Below, piece after piece: positions 44,992 through 53,154 of a DNA stretch of 53,154 bases (within the stretch, counting starts at the first letter, position 1; each line of letters starts with the position of its first letter). Below the pieces are notes generated by a model. That model worked only from the letters and a program-made list of their open reading frames with translations. It searched no databases and had not been told where the DNA came from. Position numbers and translations under genes: made by a program. This stretch comes from an uncultured Gammaproteobacteria bacterium (GTDB lineage: Bacteria; Pseudomonadota; Gammaproteobacteria; Ga0077536), in assembly GCA_938075585.1 (NCBI GenBank), contig CALJHG010000008.1:1-53154 (forward strand). Direction: 5' to 3'.

Positions 44992-46392
44992 CTAGAAGTC
45001 CCTTATATCCACAAAATGTCCTGCGATACCTGCAGCCGCAGCCATTGCTGGACTAACTAAATGCGTTCGACCGCCTCTGCCTTGCCTACCTTCAAAATTT
45101 CTATTTGAAGTACTCGCGCACCGCTCACCCGCTTCAAGTTGATCAGCATTCATACCTAGACACATAGAGCACCCTGGTTCTCTCCATTCAAACCCCGCGT
45201 CCAAAAACACCTGATCCAACCCCTCAGATTCGGCCTGTGCTTTAACTAGACCTGAGCCCGGAACCACGAGAGCAGCCTTCACAGCAGCTGAGAGTCTTCG
45301 ACCTTTAACGACCGATGCCGCACTTCTTAAGTCCTCTATACGGCTGTTGGTACAGGATCCAATAAAAACCTTATCAACAGTAATATCCGTAATAGCGAGT
45401 CCAGGACTGAGATCCATGTACTTGAGCGCATTACTCATGCCTATCCTTTTCATCTCGTCCTTTTCACTTTCCGGGTGAGGAATAACTCCATCAACGGGCA
45501 GTACCATTTCCGGCGAGGTTCCCCATGAAACCTGGGGCAAAATATCTTCAGCCGCTATCTCAATTTCCTTATCAAAAAACGCTCCATCGTCCGAGACCAA
45601 ATTAGACCATGCGGATAATGCTACTTCCCATAAGTCTCCAGCCGGGGCATAAGGCTTTCCTTGCACATAGTCTCGAGTGACTGTGTCAAAAGCAATCAGA
45701 CCAGCTCTAGCACCTGCTTCTATGGACATATTACAGACGGTCATACGACCTTCCATCGTCAGCTTTTGAATTGCCGAACCGGCATATTCGATAGTATAAC
45801 CTGTACCGCCCGCAGTCCCGATCACGCCTATCACGTGGAGGATAAGATCTTTGGCAGACACGCCGACTCCTAGCGATCCCTCTACGCGTATACGCATATT
45901 TTTTGCCTTTCGCTGTACTAGGCATTGGGTAGCTAAGACATGCTCAATTTCTGACGTACCTATACCGAAAGCTAACGACGCCAGAGCTCCGTTGGTAGCA
46001 GTATGAGAGTCACCACATACGATGGTCATCCCAGGCAAGCTCCATCCCTGCTCGGGCCCCGTTACGTGAACAATACCCTGACGGGGGTCTCCTAAACCAT
46101 GGTGAGTGATCCCATAGCGCGAGCAATTTCCGGTAAGCGTATCTAATTGCAATTTAGCGATCGGATCAGTGATATTGGTAATATCCTTTGTGGGGACGTT
46201 ATGATCGGAGACTGCTTTTGTTGCCGAAGTCCTCCACAACGCTCTGCCTGCCATCTCCAACCCTTCAAAAGCCTGCGGAGTCGTAACTTCATGAGCGATA
46301 TGTCTATCAATATACATAAGACACGAACCGTCATCGGATTCGTGAATCAGATGATCTTCCCAAAGTTTGTCATACAGTGTTTTCACAGACAT
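44992..46392 (-). CDS. leuC: 3-isopropylmalate dehydratase large subunit
   Basis: A 466-residue aconitase-family subunit carrying the [4Fe-4S] cluster. The cluster Cys are in [11 protein letters not shown] and [37 protein letters not shown] is another signature. leuD follows at once. leuA and leuB are not in the window, so the rest of the leucine pathway is elsewhere. It diverges from ubiG across 187 bases, where I see no clear leader peptide or attenuator. Confidence 0.96.
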   Translation of the reverse strand: MSVKTLYDKLWEDHLIHESDDGSCLMYIDRHIAHEVTTPQAFEGLEMAGRALWRTSATKAVSDHNVPTKDITNITDPIAKLQLDTLTGNCSRYGITHHGLGDPRQGIVHVTGPEQGWSLPGMTIVCGDSHTATNGALASLAFGIGTSEIEHVLATQCLVQRKAKNMRIRVEGSLGVGVSAKDLILHVIGVIGTAGGTGYTIEYAGSAIQKLTMEGRMTVCNMSIEAGARAGLIAFDTVTRDYVQGKPYAPAGDLWEVALSAWSNLVSDDGAFFDKEIEIAAEDILPQVSWGTSPEMVLPVDGVIPHPESEKDEMKRIGMSNALKYMDLSPGLAITDITVDKVFIGSCTNSRIEDLRSAASVVKGRRLSAAVKAALVVPGSGLVKAQAESEGLDQVFLDAGFEWREPGCSMCLGMNADQLEAGERCASTSNRNFEGRQGRGGRTHLVSPAMAAAAGIAGHFVDIRDF

Positions 46393-46579
46393 TAAATTTA
46401 CTTCTTACTTCTCGAAAATTTCAATTATTTTAGCCGATCGTCTCGATATATTCACCTGCACCGCAATCAAAGTGCATAATACATAATATGATTCTATTTG
46501 AAATTAATCACTTGCGACAATCGAAACGTATTGTCTCATGAGATAAACTCATTTCCTCTAACAAGATGCAGAATTACCT

Positions 46580-47287
46580 ATGGCGAATGTAGACGAGCAT
46601 GAAAAAGAAAAGTTCAATTCCAAATCACTCGATTGGTGGGATAAAAATGGACCTCTAAAAACGCTTCATGACATTAACCCGTGTAGGTTAAAGTATATAA
46701 AGCGTCATTTAGAGTTGAAGAGCGCATCGGCATGCGATATAGGCTGTGGAGGTGGTATCCTTAGCTCAGAGCTAGCACGAGAAGGTAGCCATGTCACTGC
46801 TATAGATGCCGCTCCAAAACTAATAGAGGTTGCCAAACTTTATGCTTCGGAACATAACCTAGATATCGAATATAAAGTAGACTTATCCTCAAATCTTGTT
46901 AAAACTCATGCTAATAGTTTTGACTTAGTCACCTGCATGGAGTTAATAGAACACGTTCCCGAACCCGGAGCTTTAGTTGAAGACTGCGCAAAATTATTAG
47001 CGCCAGGGGGGGTATTAATTATATCTACTCTTAATCGCAACTTAATTTCCTATGCGCTAGGTGTGTTCGCGGCAGAGTATTTGTTAGGATTGATCCCGAA
47101 AGGTACGCACGAGTATACAAAATTTCTAAAGCCCTCCGAATTGGCTAAGCTGGCAAGAAAAACTGGGCTAGAAACCCTAGACGTGAGTGGGATGTATTAC
47201 AATCCCTTCACTCGTCACGCCGCGATTGGAACGCCCCCAGTAATAAATTACGTGGCAAGCTTTCAGAAGCCGTGTCTAGATGCTTGA
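46580..47287 (+). CDS. ubiG: Ubiquinone biosynthesis O-methyltransferase
   Basis: A 235-residue SAM-dependent methyltransferase that carries out the two O-methylations of ubiquinone synthesis. The sequence KFNSKSLDWWDKNGPLKTLHDINPCRLKYI is highly typical, as are CDIGCGGG (motif I) and CMELIEHVPEP. The C-terminal HEYTKFLKPSEL is also family-typical. It overlaps gph by 8 bases, the conserved gammaproteobacterial pairing. Cytoplasmic, membrane-associated. Confidence 0.96.
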   Translation: MANVDEHEKEKFNSKSLDWWDKNGPLKTLHDINPCRLKYIKRHLELKSASACDIGCGGGILSSELAREGSHVTAIDAAPKLIEVAKLYASEHNLDIEYKVDLSSNLVKTHANSFDLVTCMELIEHVPEPGALVEDCAKLLAPGGVLIISTLNRNLISYALGVFAAEYLLGLIPKGTHEYTKFLKPSELAKLARKTGLETLDVSGMYYNPFTRHAAIGTPPVINYVASFQKPCLDA

Positions 47288-47954
47288 AAAACTTCCGCCC
47301 GCGATTCTGTTCGATTTAGACGGAACCCTTGTCGATACAGCCGAAGAGTTTTTAATAGCAATAAATAGTTTACTTTATAGAGATAATTTACCCCTGATGT
47401 TGCTTGAATCAGTGCGACCATTAATATCAAAAGGTAGCAGAGAATTAGTAAAAAAAGCGTACGACCACAAATTAGGGTCCGGTCAGCTAGATTCGTATCA
47501 TGTTGATTTTCTGACTAGCTATAAAGAAGAACTTGGCAGTGCAGCGCGCCTCTTCCAAGGTATGTCTAACGTGCTTGATGCCATCGAGGCGAGTGACCGT
47601 ATTTGGGGAGTCGTGACTAATAAGCCCGCAGAGTTTACCGTCCCACTTCTTAAAAAATTAAACCTGTATAACAGAGCCGCCTGCGTTGTGTCCGGGGATA
47701 CAACCCAACACCCTAAACCTCACCCTGCCCCACTGTTAAAAGCTTGCAGTATGATTAATCAGGGGACTGGAGACTGCATTTACATTGGGGATGATAAGAG
47801 GGATATTCTCGCAGCAAACGCCGCCGATATGCAGTCAATCATTGCATTATACGGATACAAAGATCCTAACCAGAACCCAGAAAAATGGGGTGCGTCAGCA
47901 ATGATTAAGAATCCAATGGATCTCATGCCCGTTCTCGAAACCTCTGTGTTGTGA
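47280..47954 (+). CDS. gph: HAD phosphatase, phosphoglycolate phosphatase type
   Basis: A 224-residue HAD-superfamily phosphatase. Motif I is LFDLDGTLVDT with the nucleophile Asp, motif II is GVVTNK, and motif IV is YIGDDKRD. It overlaps ubiG by 8 bases, so it is most likely the ubiG-linked phosphoglycolate phosphatase (removes 2-phosphoglycolate formed by oxygen damage or photorespiration-like reactions). Some authors call this gene mupP in pseudomonads, where it dephosphorylates MurNAc-6P in peptidoglycan recycling, so that alternative is open. Confidence 0.88.
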   Translation: MLEKLPPAILFDLDGTLVDTAEEFLIAINSLLYRDNLPLMLLESVRPLISKGSRELVKKAYDHKLGSGQLDSYHVDFLTSYKEELGSAARLFQGMSNVLDAIEASDRIWGVVTNKPAEFTVPLLKKLNLYNRAACVVSGDTTQHPKPHPAPLLKACSMINQGTGDCIYIGDDKRDILAANAADMQSIIALYGYKDPNQNPEKWGASAMIKNPMDLMPVLETSVL

Positions 47955-47974
47955 ACAGCAGAGGAGTGATTTAA

Positions 47975-48694
47975 TTGTTAGATGACGCTATTGTAGGTAC
48001 CGATCTCTACTACGCCTCACTCTATTATCCGACACACATCCGAGAATCACTGTGCGCTTTAGAACTCGCTCGTAGAGCTATAACCGGTATAAATCAACAG
48101 AAAATTGATCACAGTGTTGCGAACATAAAACTTTCTTGGTGGTGGGACGAGGTGGATAGATATCGAAGCAATAGACCCAGACACCCCGCTTTACGACAAC
48201 TGAGAAAGTATAGAGCCTTACCCGAGGCAGTTGGAGTTGACTTACATGCTTTAGTGGAAAAAGTACAGACACAAATTGGTCAGCAGCCATCAATTGAACA
48301 ACACGTGCGGCTTGAGGATATTCAGTCCATGAATGAACCTATTTTCCGACATATCGCACAATTATCTGCAGATAAAGAGGGCGACCATGATTTGGTGCTG
48401 AAGATCGCGTGTTTAAATGAAATGGCTAATCAACTCCTCTCATTCTTATCACAACCTCAATCAATATCGCTACTAACAAATGCAGTGACGTCAGTGCTCC
48501 TAGATTTGTCATCTACTTTGTCAATATGCTCCAAGACACTGCGCAGGAAGCAAACATTTTTTTTTACACTAGCGCTAATCAATAGGCGAGTCCTTAAGAT
48601 CACAACTAAAAATATTACCCATAGCCAAAATAGGGTAGAACTGCTGCCCATAACCAAGCTTTGGATATCCTGGCGAACAAAGTTTTGGGGGTGA
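47975..48694 (+). CDS. Phytoene/squalene synthase-family protein without catalytic Asp motifs
   Basis: A 239-residue helical protein with the isoprenoid-synthase fold. The segment IKLSWWWDEVDRYRSNRPRH (family: KLxWWxEEL...GRPRHP) is the best mark. The two Asp-rich motifs that hold diphosphate in real synthases are missing, so catalysis is not expected. That resembles the mitochondrial NDUFAF6-like group, which help respiratory complex assembly, and fits its position 127 bases before the SDHAF4-sdh operon (inference). The start is a TTG with GAGGAG 8 bases before it. It is 20 bases after gph. Confidence 0.7.
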   Translation: MLDDAIVGTDLYYASLYYPTHIRESLCALELARRAITGINQQKIDHSVANIKLSWWWDEVDRYRSNRPRHPALRQLRKYRALPEAVGVDLHALVEKVQTQIGQQPSIEQHVRLEDIQSMNEPIFRHIAQLSADKEGDHDLVLKIACLNEMANQLLSFLSQPQSISLLTNAVTSVLLDLSSTLSICSKTLRRKQTFFFTLALINRRVLKITTKNITHSQNRVELLPITKLWISWRTKFWG

Positions 48695-48747
48695 CCCGAT
48701 TATCGAAAGTCTAAACTAAATAACACTAACGAATTAGCACTTAAATT

Positions 48748-48776
48748 ATGACAAATACGGCGATGAAGGTTACAAT
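48748..48776 (+). promoter_or_regulatory. Sigma70-type promoter of the SDHAF4-sdh operon
   Basis: ATGACA (48748-48753) is a one-mismatch -35. It is followed after exactly 17 bases by TACAAT (48771-48776), a one-mismatch -10. The predicted start point is about 40 bases before the SDHAF4 start codon. No operator or small-RNA site could be identified. Confidence 0.6.
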
Positions 48777-48821
48777 AACAATATGAACTTTGAAATGTAT
48801 ATCCAATAGCTAGGGCATCAT

Positions 48822-48968
48822 ATGGAATCTGACATAGCCGAAGAAGAAAAAGTCGAAAACTCTGCTGAGAAAAACGAAAAGCGCCCAAAAGAATTCGGAG
48901 GCCCCAAAGGTCCAGAACCAACGCGATACGGTGATTGGGAAAAGAAAGGGCGCTGTATAGATTTCTAA
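48822..48968 (+). CDS. SDHAF4-like succinate dehydrogenase assembly factor (DUF1674)
   Basis: A 48-codon gene, too short for many gene finders. Its acidic/lysine-rich N-terminus is disordered-looking. The last 25 residues contain GPEPTRYGDWEKKGRC and end in IDF, which is the DUF1674/SDHAF4 signature. In mitochondria, SDHAF4 binds flavinylated SdhA and protects it until SdhB joins. An AGGG precedes the ATG by 7 bases. The next gene, sdhC, begins 52 bases after its stop and sdhDAB and sdhE follow, so the whole operon appears to make and assemble complex II. The opposite-strand frame is an artefact of this gene. Confidence 0.88.
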   Translation: MESDIAEEEKVENSAEKNEKRPKEFGGPKGPEPTRYGDWEKKGRCIDF

Positions 48969-49020
48969 ATATTTTCAACATAACTTAAATTAACATACCG
49001 AAAATAAGGTCCACCGGAGC

Positions 49021-49410
49021 ATGGAAAACACCCCTCTTTCGCCGCATCTACAAGTCTATAGACCCCAACTTACATCTGTACTGTCCATTACTCACAGAGC
49101 CACAGGAGTGGTGCTCAGCTTAGCCGGTACTGTAATCATGCTCTACTGGTTTGTAGCAGCCGCACTCGGCGCGGAGGCGTATACGCAAGCCCAAGTGCTA
49201 CTGAGTTCTTTGTTTGCTAAAGTCATCATGTTCGGCTGGACATGTGCCTTCTACTATCACCTCCTCAACGGGATTAGACATCTTTTATGGGACACGGGAT
49301 GGGGCTTTGATCTCGTAACAGCGTATCGTACTGGATACTTAGTAATTTCTGGTACCGTGTTGTTAAGCGTTTCAACGTGGGGAATAGTCCTATATCTGGG
49401 TGGAGGTTAA
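49021..49410 (+). CDS. sdhC: Succinate dehydrogenase cytochrome b556 subunit SdhC
   Basis: A 129-residue inner-membrane anchor with three hydrophobic helices. The start TPLSPHLQVYRPQLTSVLSITHRATG is the conserved SdhC motif with the quinone-site Ser/Thr/Arg region. His80 in FYYHLLNGIRHL is the likely haem b ligand. It pairs with SdhD to bind ubiquinone. An AGG lies near the ATG but somewhat further than usual. sdhD begins 8 bases after its stop, under the shorter SdhD start. Confidence 0.95.
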   Translation: MENTPLSPHLQVYRPQLTSVLSITHRATGVVLSLAGTVIMLYWFVAAALGAEAYTQAQVLLSSLFAKVIMFGWTCAFYYHLLNGIRHLLWDTGWGFDLVTAYRTGYLVISGTVLLSVSTWGIVLYLGGG

Positions 49411-49418
49411 CCAAAGCA

Positions 49419-49781
49419 ATGAAAATATTTGGCCCAAATTCTAAGCTCTCAGGTACACACCACTGGTGGTGGCAACGACTCAGCGCTATCAGTCTAATAC
49501 CTTTATCACTATGGTTTGTCTTCTCGATACTATCGCAGCTCAATAGTAACTATTCCGACGTGATACAGTGGATCTCTTCTGCTCCAGTTACCTTACTCCT
49601 CATATTATTCTTCTGCGCTGTTTTTTACCACGCAAAACTGGGTTTAGAAGTGATTGCTGAGGATTATATACACAATCCGTCAATACTGGCGCTGTCAAAG
49701 GTTCTTATAAAAACCGCAGTGATCCTTGGAGCACTGGTGAGCGTTATAGCTATTGTAAAAATTTCTTTCTTCATAAGTTAA
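49419..49781 (+). CDS. sdhD: Succinate dehydrogenase hydrophobic membrane anchor SdhD
   Basis: A 120-residue second membrane anchor with three helices. [11 protein letters not shown] near the start is typical. His71 in [11 protein letters not shown] is the haem ligand by position, and the Asp82-Tyr83 pair (EDY) is at the quinone-binding site. The frame extends upstream to 49377, overlapping sdhC, but the ATG at 49419 gives the usual length and matches the family start. sdhA follows 11 bases after its stop. Confidence 0.92.
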   Translation: MKIFGPNSKLSGTHHWWWQRLSAISLIPLSLWFVFSILSQLNSNYSDVIQWISSAPVTLLLILFFCAVFYHAKLGLEVIAEDYIHNPSILALSKVLIKTAVILGALVSVIAIVKISFFIS

Positions 49782-49792
49782 CGAGAAAATAT

Positions 49793-51583
49793 ATGCCCGC
49801 GGAATATCAGTTAGTAGAACATGAGTATGATGTAATAGTAGTAGGAGCCGGAGGGGCAGGACTCAGAGCTACCTTTGGAATGGCAGCCCAAGGCTTGTCA
49901 ACCGCTTGTATAACCAAAGTCTTCCCTACTCGGAGTCACACAGTAGCAGCCCAAGGCGGAATGAGCGCAGCGCTAGGCAATATGGGAGAAGATGATTGGC
50001 GTTGGCATATGTACGATACCATCAAAGGTTCCGACTGGCTCGGCGACCAAGATGCCATTGAATATATGTGTAAGGAAGCTATCCCCGCAGTGATTGAGCT
50101 TGAGCATTACGGAGTCCCCTTTTCACGAACTGATGCAGGTGAAATATATCAAAGACCCTTCGGAGGTATGACAACTAATTATGGTGAAGGTACGGCGCAA
50201 AGAACCTGCGCGGCTGCAGACAGAACAGGCCATGCAATACTCCATACTCTTTATCAACAATCACTGAAACACGATGCTAAGTTCTTAATCGAATATTTCG
50301 CGATTGATCTTGTGATGGATAAAGAGGGGGCGTGTAAAGGAGTAATCGCATGGAACCTAGAAGATGGCTCAATGCATCTATTTAGGGCTCACTCGGTAAT
50401 TCTTGCTACCGGAGGATACGGAAGATCCTACTTCTCGTGTACATCAGCGCATACGTGCACCGGAGATGGGAATGGCATGATATTGCGGGCTGGGCTGCCT
50501 TTACAAGACATGGAATTTACTCAGTTTCATCCTACAGGTATTTATGGGGCCGGTTGTCTCATAACTGAAGGGGTCAGAGGTGAAGGCGGTTACTTAACAA
50601 ACTCTAATAATGAACGATTTATGGAGCGATATGCTCCTAACGCAAAAGACCTTGCGTCTCGAGACGTGGTTTCTCGATCGATGACAATGGAGATAACGGA
50701 GGGACGGGGAGTTGGTAGTGAAGGAGATCACATATTCCTGCACCTAGAACACTTAGGCCCAGAAGTAATAAACGAGCGCTTGCCGGGCATCGCGGAATCA
50801 GCAGAGATCTTTGCTGGCGTGGATGTAACCAAAGAACCAATTCCTGTGCTACCGACTGTACACTACAACATGGGAGGTATCCCGACTAATTTGAATGGAG
50901 AAGTTGTAACGTTAAAGGACGGTGATCCTGATGCAGTAGTCCCAGGAATCATGTCCATCGGCGAAGCGGCGTGCGTATCAGTTCACGGGGCGAATAGACT
51001 TGGGTCAAACTCATTGCTCGACTTGGTAGTTTTTGGGCGAGCCGCGGCGATTCATTGTGGAAAAGAAATAACTCCGGGCAAACCACATTCCACTCTCGAT
51101 AATGATGCTACTGATAGAGTGTTGTCGAGATTTGATGCGTTAAGGTACGCTGACGGTTCTGAATCGTCTGCAGCAATACGTCTCGAAATGCAAAAAACGA
51201 TGCAGAAGCATGCGGCTGTGTTTCGTACCGGAGAACTAATGAGTGAAGGTATAGATAAGCTAGAAGATATCTGGGAATCTTTCAAACACGTTAAAGTCAG
51301 TGATCGCTCGATGATCTGGAATACTGATTTAGTGGAGACGCTCGAGCTAGAAAATCTGCTAGGGAGCGCGATGGTCAGTATAAAGGCCGCAGCCAATCGC
51401 GAAGAAAGTCGCGGTGCGCATGCCAGAGAAGATTTTCCCGATAGAGACGATGACAAATGGATGAAGCATACTCTTACCTGGCTTAATAAGGCTGGCAAGG
51501 TAAATTTCGATTACAGGCCCGTCCATATGTATACAATGACAGACGAATGTGAAGTCGTTCCTCCAAAAAAACGTGTTTACTAA
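49793..51583 (+). CDS. sdhA: Succinate dehydrogenase flavoprotein subunit SdhA
   Basis: A 596-residue flavoprotein that oxidises succinate to fumarate in the TCA cycle. The FAD motif [11 protein letters not shown] starts about residue 14. His49 in [10 protein letters not shown] carries the covalent FAD in this family. [19 protein letters not shown] and [22 protein letters not shown] match the type shared with alphaproteobacteria, mitochondria and some gammaproteobacteria rather than the E. coli type. Full length (about 596). Stop and sdhB start are 15 bases apart. FAD attachment should be aided by the sdhE product encoded downstream. Confidence 0.97.
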   Translation: MPAEYQLVEHEYDVIVVGAGGAGLRATFGMAAQGLSTACITKVFPTRSHTVAAQGGMSAALGNMGEDDWRWHMYDTIKGSDWLGDQDAIEYMCKEAIPAVIELEHYGVPFSRTDAGEIYQRPFGGMTTNYGEGTAQRTCAAADRTGHAILHTLYQQSLKHDAKFLIEYFAIDLVMDKEGACKGVIAWNLEDGSMHLFRAHSVILATGGYGRSYFSCTSAHTCTGDGNGMILRAGLPLQDMEFTQFHPTGIYGAGCLITEGVRGEGGYLTNSNNERFMERYAPNAKDLASRDVVSRSMTMEITEGRGVGSEGDHIFLHLEHLGPEVINERLPGIAESAEIFAGVDVTKEPIPVLPTVHYNMGGIPTNLNGEVVTLKDGDPDAVVPGIMSIGEAACVSVHGANRLGSNSLLDLVVFGRAAAIHCGKEITPGKPHSTLDNDATDRVLSRFDALRYADGSESSAAIRLEMQKTMQKHAAVFRTGELMSEGIDKLEDIWESFKHVKVSDRSMIWNTDLVETLELENLLGSAMVSIKAAANREESRGAHAREDFPDRDDDKWMKHTLTWLNKAGKVNFDYRPVHMYTMTDECEVVPPKKRVY

Positions 51584-51598
51584 GGCTGGTGACTGACT

Positions 51599-52384
51599 AT
51601 GGCTCAATTTAGATTACCTAAAAACTCCAAAATTGCTAAGGGGAAGGTTTACGACCACGCTGGAAACAGCAAAAACAAAAAGACCTTCAAGGTATATCGG
51701 TGGGATCCCGACAGTGGAGAGAACCCCCGTACCGATTCTTATGTGATTGATCTCGACAAATGCGGGCCAATGATCTTAGATGCCATCGTATACATAAAGA
51801 ATGAAATAGACCCATCTCTGACGTTCCGACGCTCGTGTAGAGAGGGAATTTGTGGTTCATGTGCTATGAATATCGACGGCACCAATACACTTGCATGTAC
51901 TAAATCAATCAAATCAATTAAAAAAGATGTAAAAATATACCCTCTTCCGCACATGCAAGTGCGTAAAGATCTGGTGCCAGATTTAAACAATTTTTATGAG
52001 CAATACAGTTCAGTGCAGCCATGGTTGCAGTCGAATACTCCACCACCTAAAAATAAGGAACGCCTTCAGTCTAAGGAAGACCGAGAAAAAATCGATGGTC
52101 TGTACGAATGCATATTGTGCGCGTGTTGTTCGACAAGCTGTCCTAGCTACTGGTGGAATAGTGATAAATACCTAGGACCAGCGACCTTGTTGCAGTCCTA
52201 CCGATGGCTGGTTGATAGTCGAGACGAAGCGACAAACGAAAGACTTGATTCCTTAGAAGGCTCTTTCAAATTGTTTAGATGCCACACCATAATGAACTGC
52301 GCGAAGACATGCCCCAAAGGACTGAATCCTGCCAAAGCTATTGCTGAAATAAAGAAAATGATGGTAGCTAGAGAAACTGCGTGA
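51599..52384 (+). CDS. sdhB: Succinate dehydrogenase iron-sulfur subunit SdhB
   Basis: A 261-residue electron-transfer subunit. Three clusters are visible: [2Fe-2S] Cys80, 85, 88 and 100; [4Fe-4S] in [11 protein letters not shown]; and [3Fe-4S] in [17 protein letters not shown]. It links SdhA to the quinone site. The four-base overlap (GTGA) with sdhE indicates coupled translation. Sequence type matches the alphaproteobacterial/mitochondrial form, as for SdhA. Confidence 0.97.
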   Translation: MAQFRLPKNSKIAKGKVYDHAGNSKNKKTFKVYRWDPDSGENPRTDSYVIDLDKCGPMILDAIVYIKNEIDPSLTFRRSCREGICGSCAMNIDGTNTLACTKSIKSIKKDVKIYPLPHMQVRKDLVPDLNNFYEQYSSVQPWLQSNTPPPKNKERLQSKEDREKIDGLYECILCACCSTSCPSYWWNSDKYLGPATLLQSYRWLVDSRDEATNERLDSLEGSFKLFRCHTIMNCAKTCPKGLNPAKAIAEIKKMMVARETA

Positions 52385-52626
52385 ACCTGGCCGTTAAAAA
52401 AAAATTGAAATGGAGATGCAGAAGAGGAATGCGCGAGCTAGATGTAGTATTGGAAACATACTTAGAATGCGATAATAATTTCCCAGACGAAAGTAGTCTG
52501 ACAATTTTCGAAAGTTTCCTTGAATCTACTGATATGGACCTGTACGAGTGGCTAACTAAGCGCAGTCGTCCTTCTGACAGTGAATTCGCGACCATAGTTG
52601 ATCGTGCACTAGCAATGCAGCAATAA
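52381..52626 (+). CDS. sdhE: FAD assembly factor SdhE (SDHAF2 homologue)
   Basis: An 81-residue protein of the SdhE/YgfY/SDHAF2 family, needed for attaching FAD covalently to SdhA. The RGMRE motif is at residues 15-19 and is followed by LDVVLETYL. The start is a GTG overlapping the sdhB stop by 4 bases. In E. coli sdhE sits beside ygfZ but apart from sdhCDAB; here it ends the sdh genes and ygfZ follows. Confidence 0.93.
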   Translation: MNLAVKKKLKWRCRRGMRELDVVLETYLECDNNFPDESSLTIFESFLESTDMDLYEWLTKRSRPSDSEFATIVDRALAMQQ

Positions 52627-52677
52627 CCATCTGGTAAATGTTGGCGGCTTTGTACAGCCTCCTACTAAATCTAATCT

Positions 52678-53154
52678 ATGACAATCGAGATTCCACAAAA
52701 CAAAATCCAAATCACAAATCTGAGTCTGATTGAAGTTACAGGTCCTGACTCGGCTGATTTCCTCCATGCCCAGTTTACAGGCGACTGTAAGTCATTAACT
52801 GAAAATCAGATGATGCTTACGAGCTGGTGCTCTCCGAAGGGTAGGGTTTTGTACCTTATCCGCATAGTTAAAAGCGAACATAAACTCCTACTGTTAGTTT
52901 CAACTGAGCAAAAGGATGATTTTCTAAAGCGCTTGAAAATGTTTTTATTCCGATCAAAGGTCATACTCAAAGACTGTTCTGAAAGTCATTCTATTATCGT
53001 TTGTCACGGGGAAAGTTCGCTTAGTTCGACTTACCCTAATGGAGCTATCAAAACTAAATTTACCGATGACCAACAATGGGTTTTGACCCCAAAGCACAGC
53101 AAAAGTGCTCTCTGGGATTCTCTTAACATGGAAACAGCGACCTCGGATCATATA
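52678..53154 (+). CDS. ygfZ: YgfZ/GcvT-domain iron-sulfur repair protein, partial
   Basis: The first 159 codons of a folate-binding YgfZ-type protein, open to the end of the window. GPDSADFLHAQFTGDCKSL and the SWCSPKGRVLYLIRI stretch match YgfZ N-terminal regions. E. coli YgfZ uses tetrahydrofolate to maintain Fe-S enzymes. The signature KGCYxGQE motif would lie beyond the window edge. It lies 51 bases after sdhE. A link with complex II Fe-S clusters would make sense, but is inference. Confidence 0.8.
   Translation, partial: MTIEIPQNKIQITNLSLIEVTGPDSADFLHAQFTGDCKSLTENQMMLTSWCSPKGRVLYLIRIVKSEHKLLLLVSTEQKDDFLKRLKMFLFRSKVILKDCSESHSIIVCHGESSLSSTYPNGAIKTKFTDDQQWVLTPKHSKSALWDSLNMETATSDHI

Noticed and set aside
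44350-46392. A full leucine biosynthesis operon
   Set aside because: Only leuC and leuD are here; no leuA or leuB and no leucine-rich leader peptide was found upstream.
48700-48981. A 93-codon minus-strand frame
   Set aside because: It is antisense to the SDHAF4 gene and its promoter; the plus strand carries the clear DUF1674 signature.
1-53154. CRISPR arrays, prophage, transposons or integrative elements
   Set aside because: No regularly spaced repeats, transposase, integrase or phage structural genes were found. The tRNA genes show no adjacent integrase or duplicated 3' end.

Overview
The window looks like chromosome of a free-living, aerobic, probably marine gammaproteobacterium of moderate GC content (judged by eye, not counted). 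The gammaproteobacterial assignment rests on the EF-G2 paralogue (fusA2), hspQ, a SirB1-family gene, gltX followed by tRNA-Ala(GGC) and tRNA-Glu(UUC), the overlapping ubiG-gph pair, M1 pepN, M18 apeB, leuCD, and sdhE next to ygfZ. The succinate dehydrogenase is of the type shared by alphaproteobacteria, mitochondria and some gammaproteobacteria, so the exact lineage is open. I see no phage, insertion sequence, CRISPR array, rRNA or integrase. Genes are dense, many short operons alternate strand, and many starts have a clear Shine-Dalgarno (SD) sequence.

Layout. 1-11.4 kb: small stress and detoxification genes (rhodanese, epoxide-hydrolase fold, TRIC-type channel, hspQ), an enoyl-CoA hydratase/VOC/gamma-glutamyltransferase operon, an exported methyltransferase-like lipoprotein, a SirB1 protein, an F420-type (FDOR) oxidoreductase, a carboxymuconolactone decarboxylase-like protein, a pirin, a hydrolase and an MFS transporter. 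11.6-17.2 kb: a quinone-oxidoreductase-like gene, then a tight run with a polyvinyl-alcohol-dehydrogenase-like quinohaemoprotein, a GST-like protein, VOC, MaoC and two SnoaL-like proteins, which looks like an undescribed catabolic operon. 17.2-26 kb: apeB, an enoyl-CoA hydratase, a second PQQ dehydrogenase with an unusual active-site motif, pepN and fusA2. 26.3-33.6 kb: two alpha/beta hydrolases, a nitroreductase, a secreted protein, a lone inverse-autotransporter barrel, a Baeyer-Villiger monooxygenase and a GST. 33.6-37.2 kb: translation genes (tRNA-Glu, tRNA-Ala, gltX, trpS) with a cupin. 37.2-44.3 kb: a PPOX-fold protein, a cytochrome P450, a nitroreductase, an anchored glutaredoxin, a solitary DpnA-like DNA methyltransferase with a MORN-like partner, and an enoyl-CoA hydratase paired with a DmdB-like acyl-CoA ligase. 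44.3-53.2 kb: leuCD, ubiG-gph-phytoene-synthase-like, then a tiny SDHAF4 (DUF1674) gene followed by sdhCDAB, sdhE and the start of ygfZ.

How the genes work together. The accessory genes (two PQQ dehydrogenases, BVMO, P450, three hydratase-like proteins, MaoC, SnoaL folds, GSTs, nitroreductases, hydrolases) fit periplasmic alcohol oxidation followed by CoA-linked breakdown of cyclic or otherwise hydrophobic compounds. No substrate can be fixed from sequence. The most notable structured unit is the succinate dehydrogenase operon, which carries two assembly-factor genes: an SDHAF4-like one at its head and the SDHAF2-like sdhE behind sdhB. A well-formed sigma70-type promoter lies just upstream.
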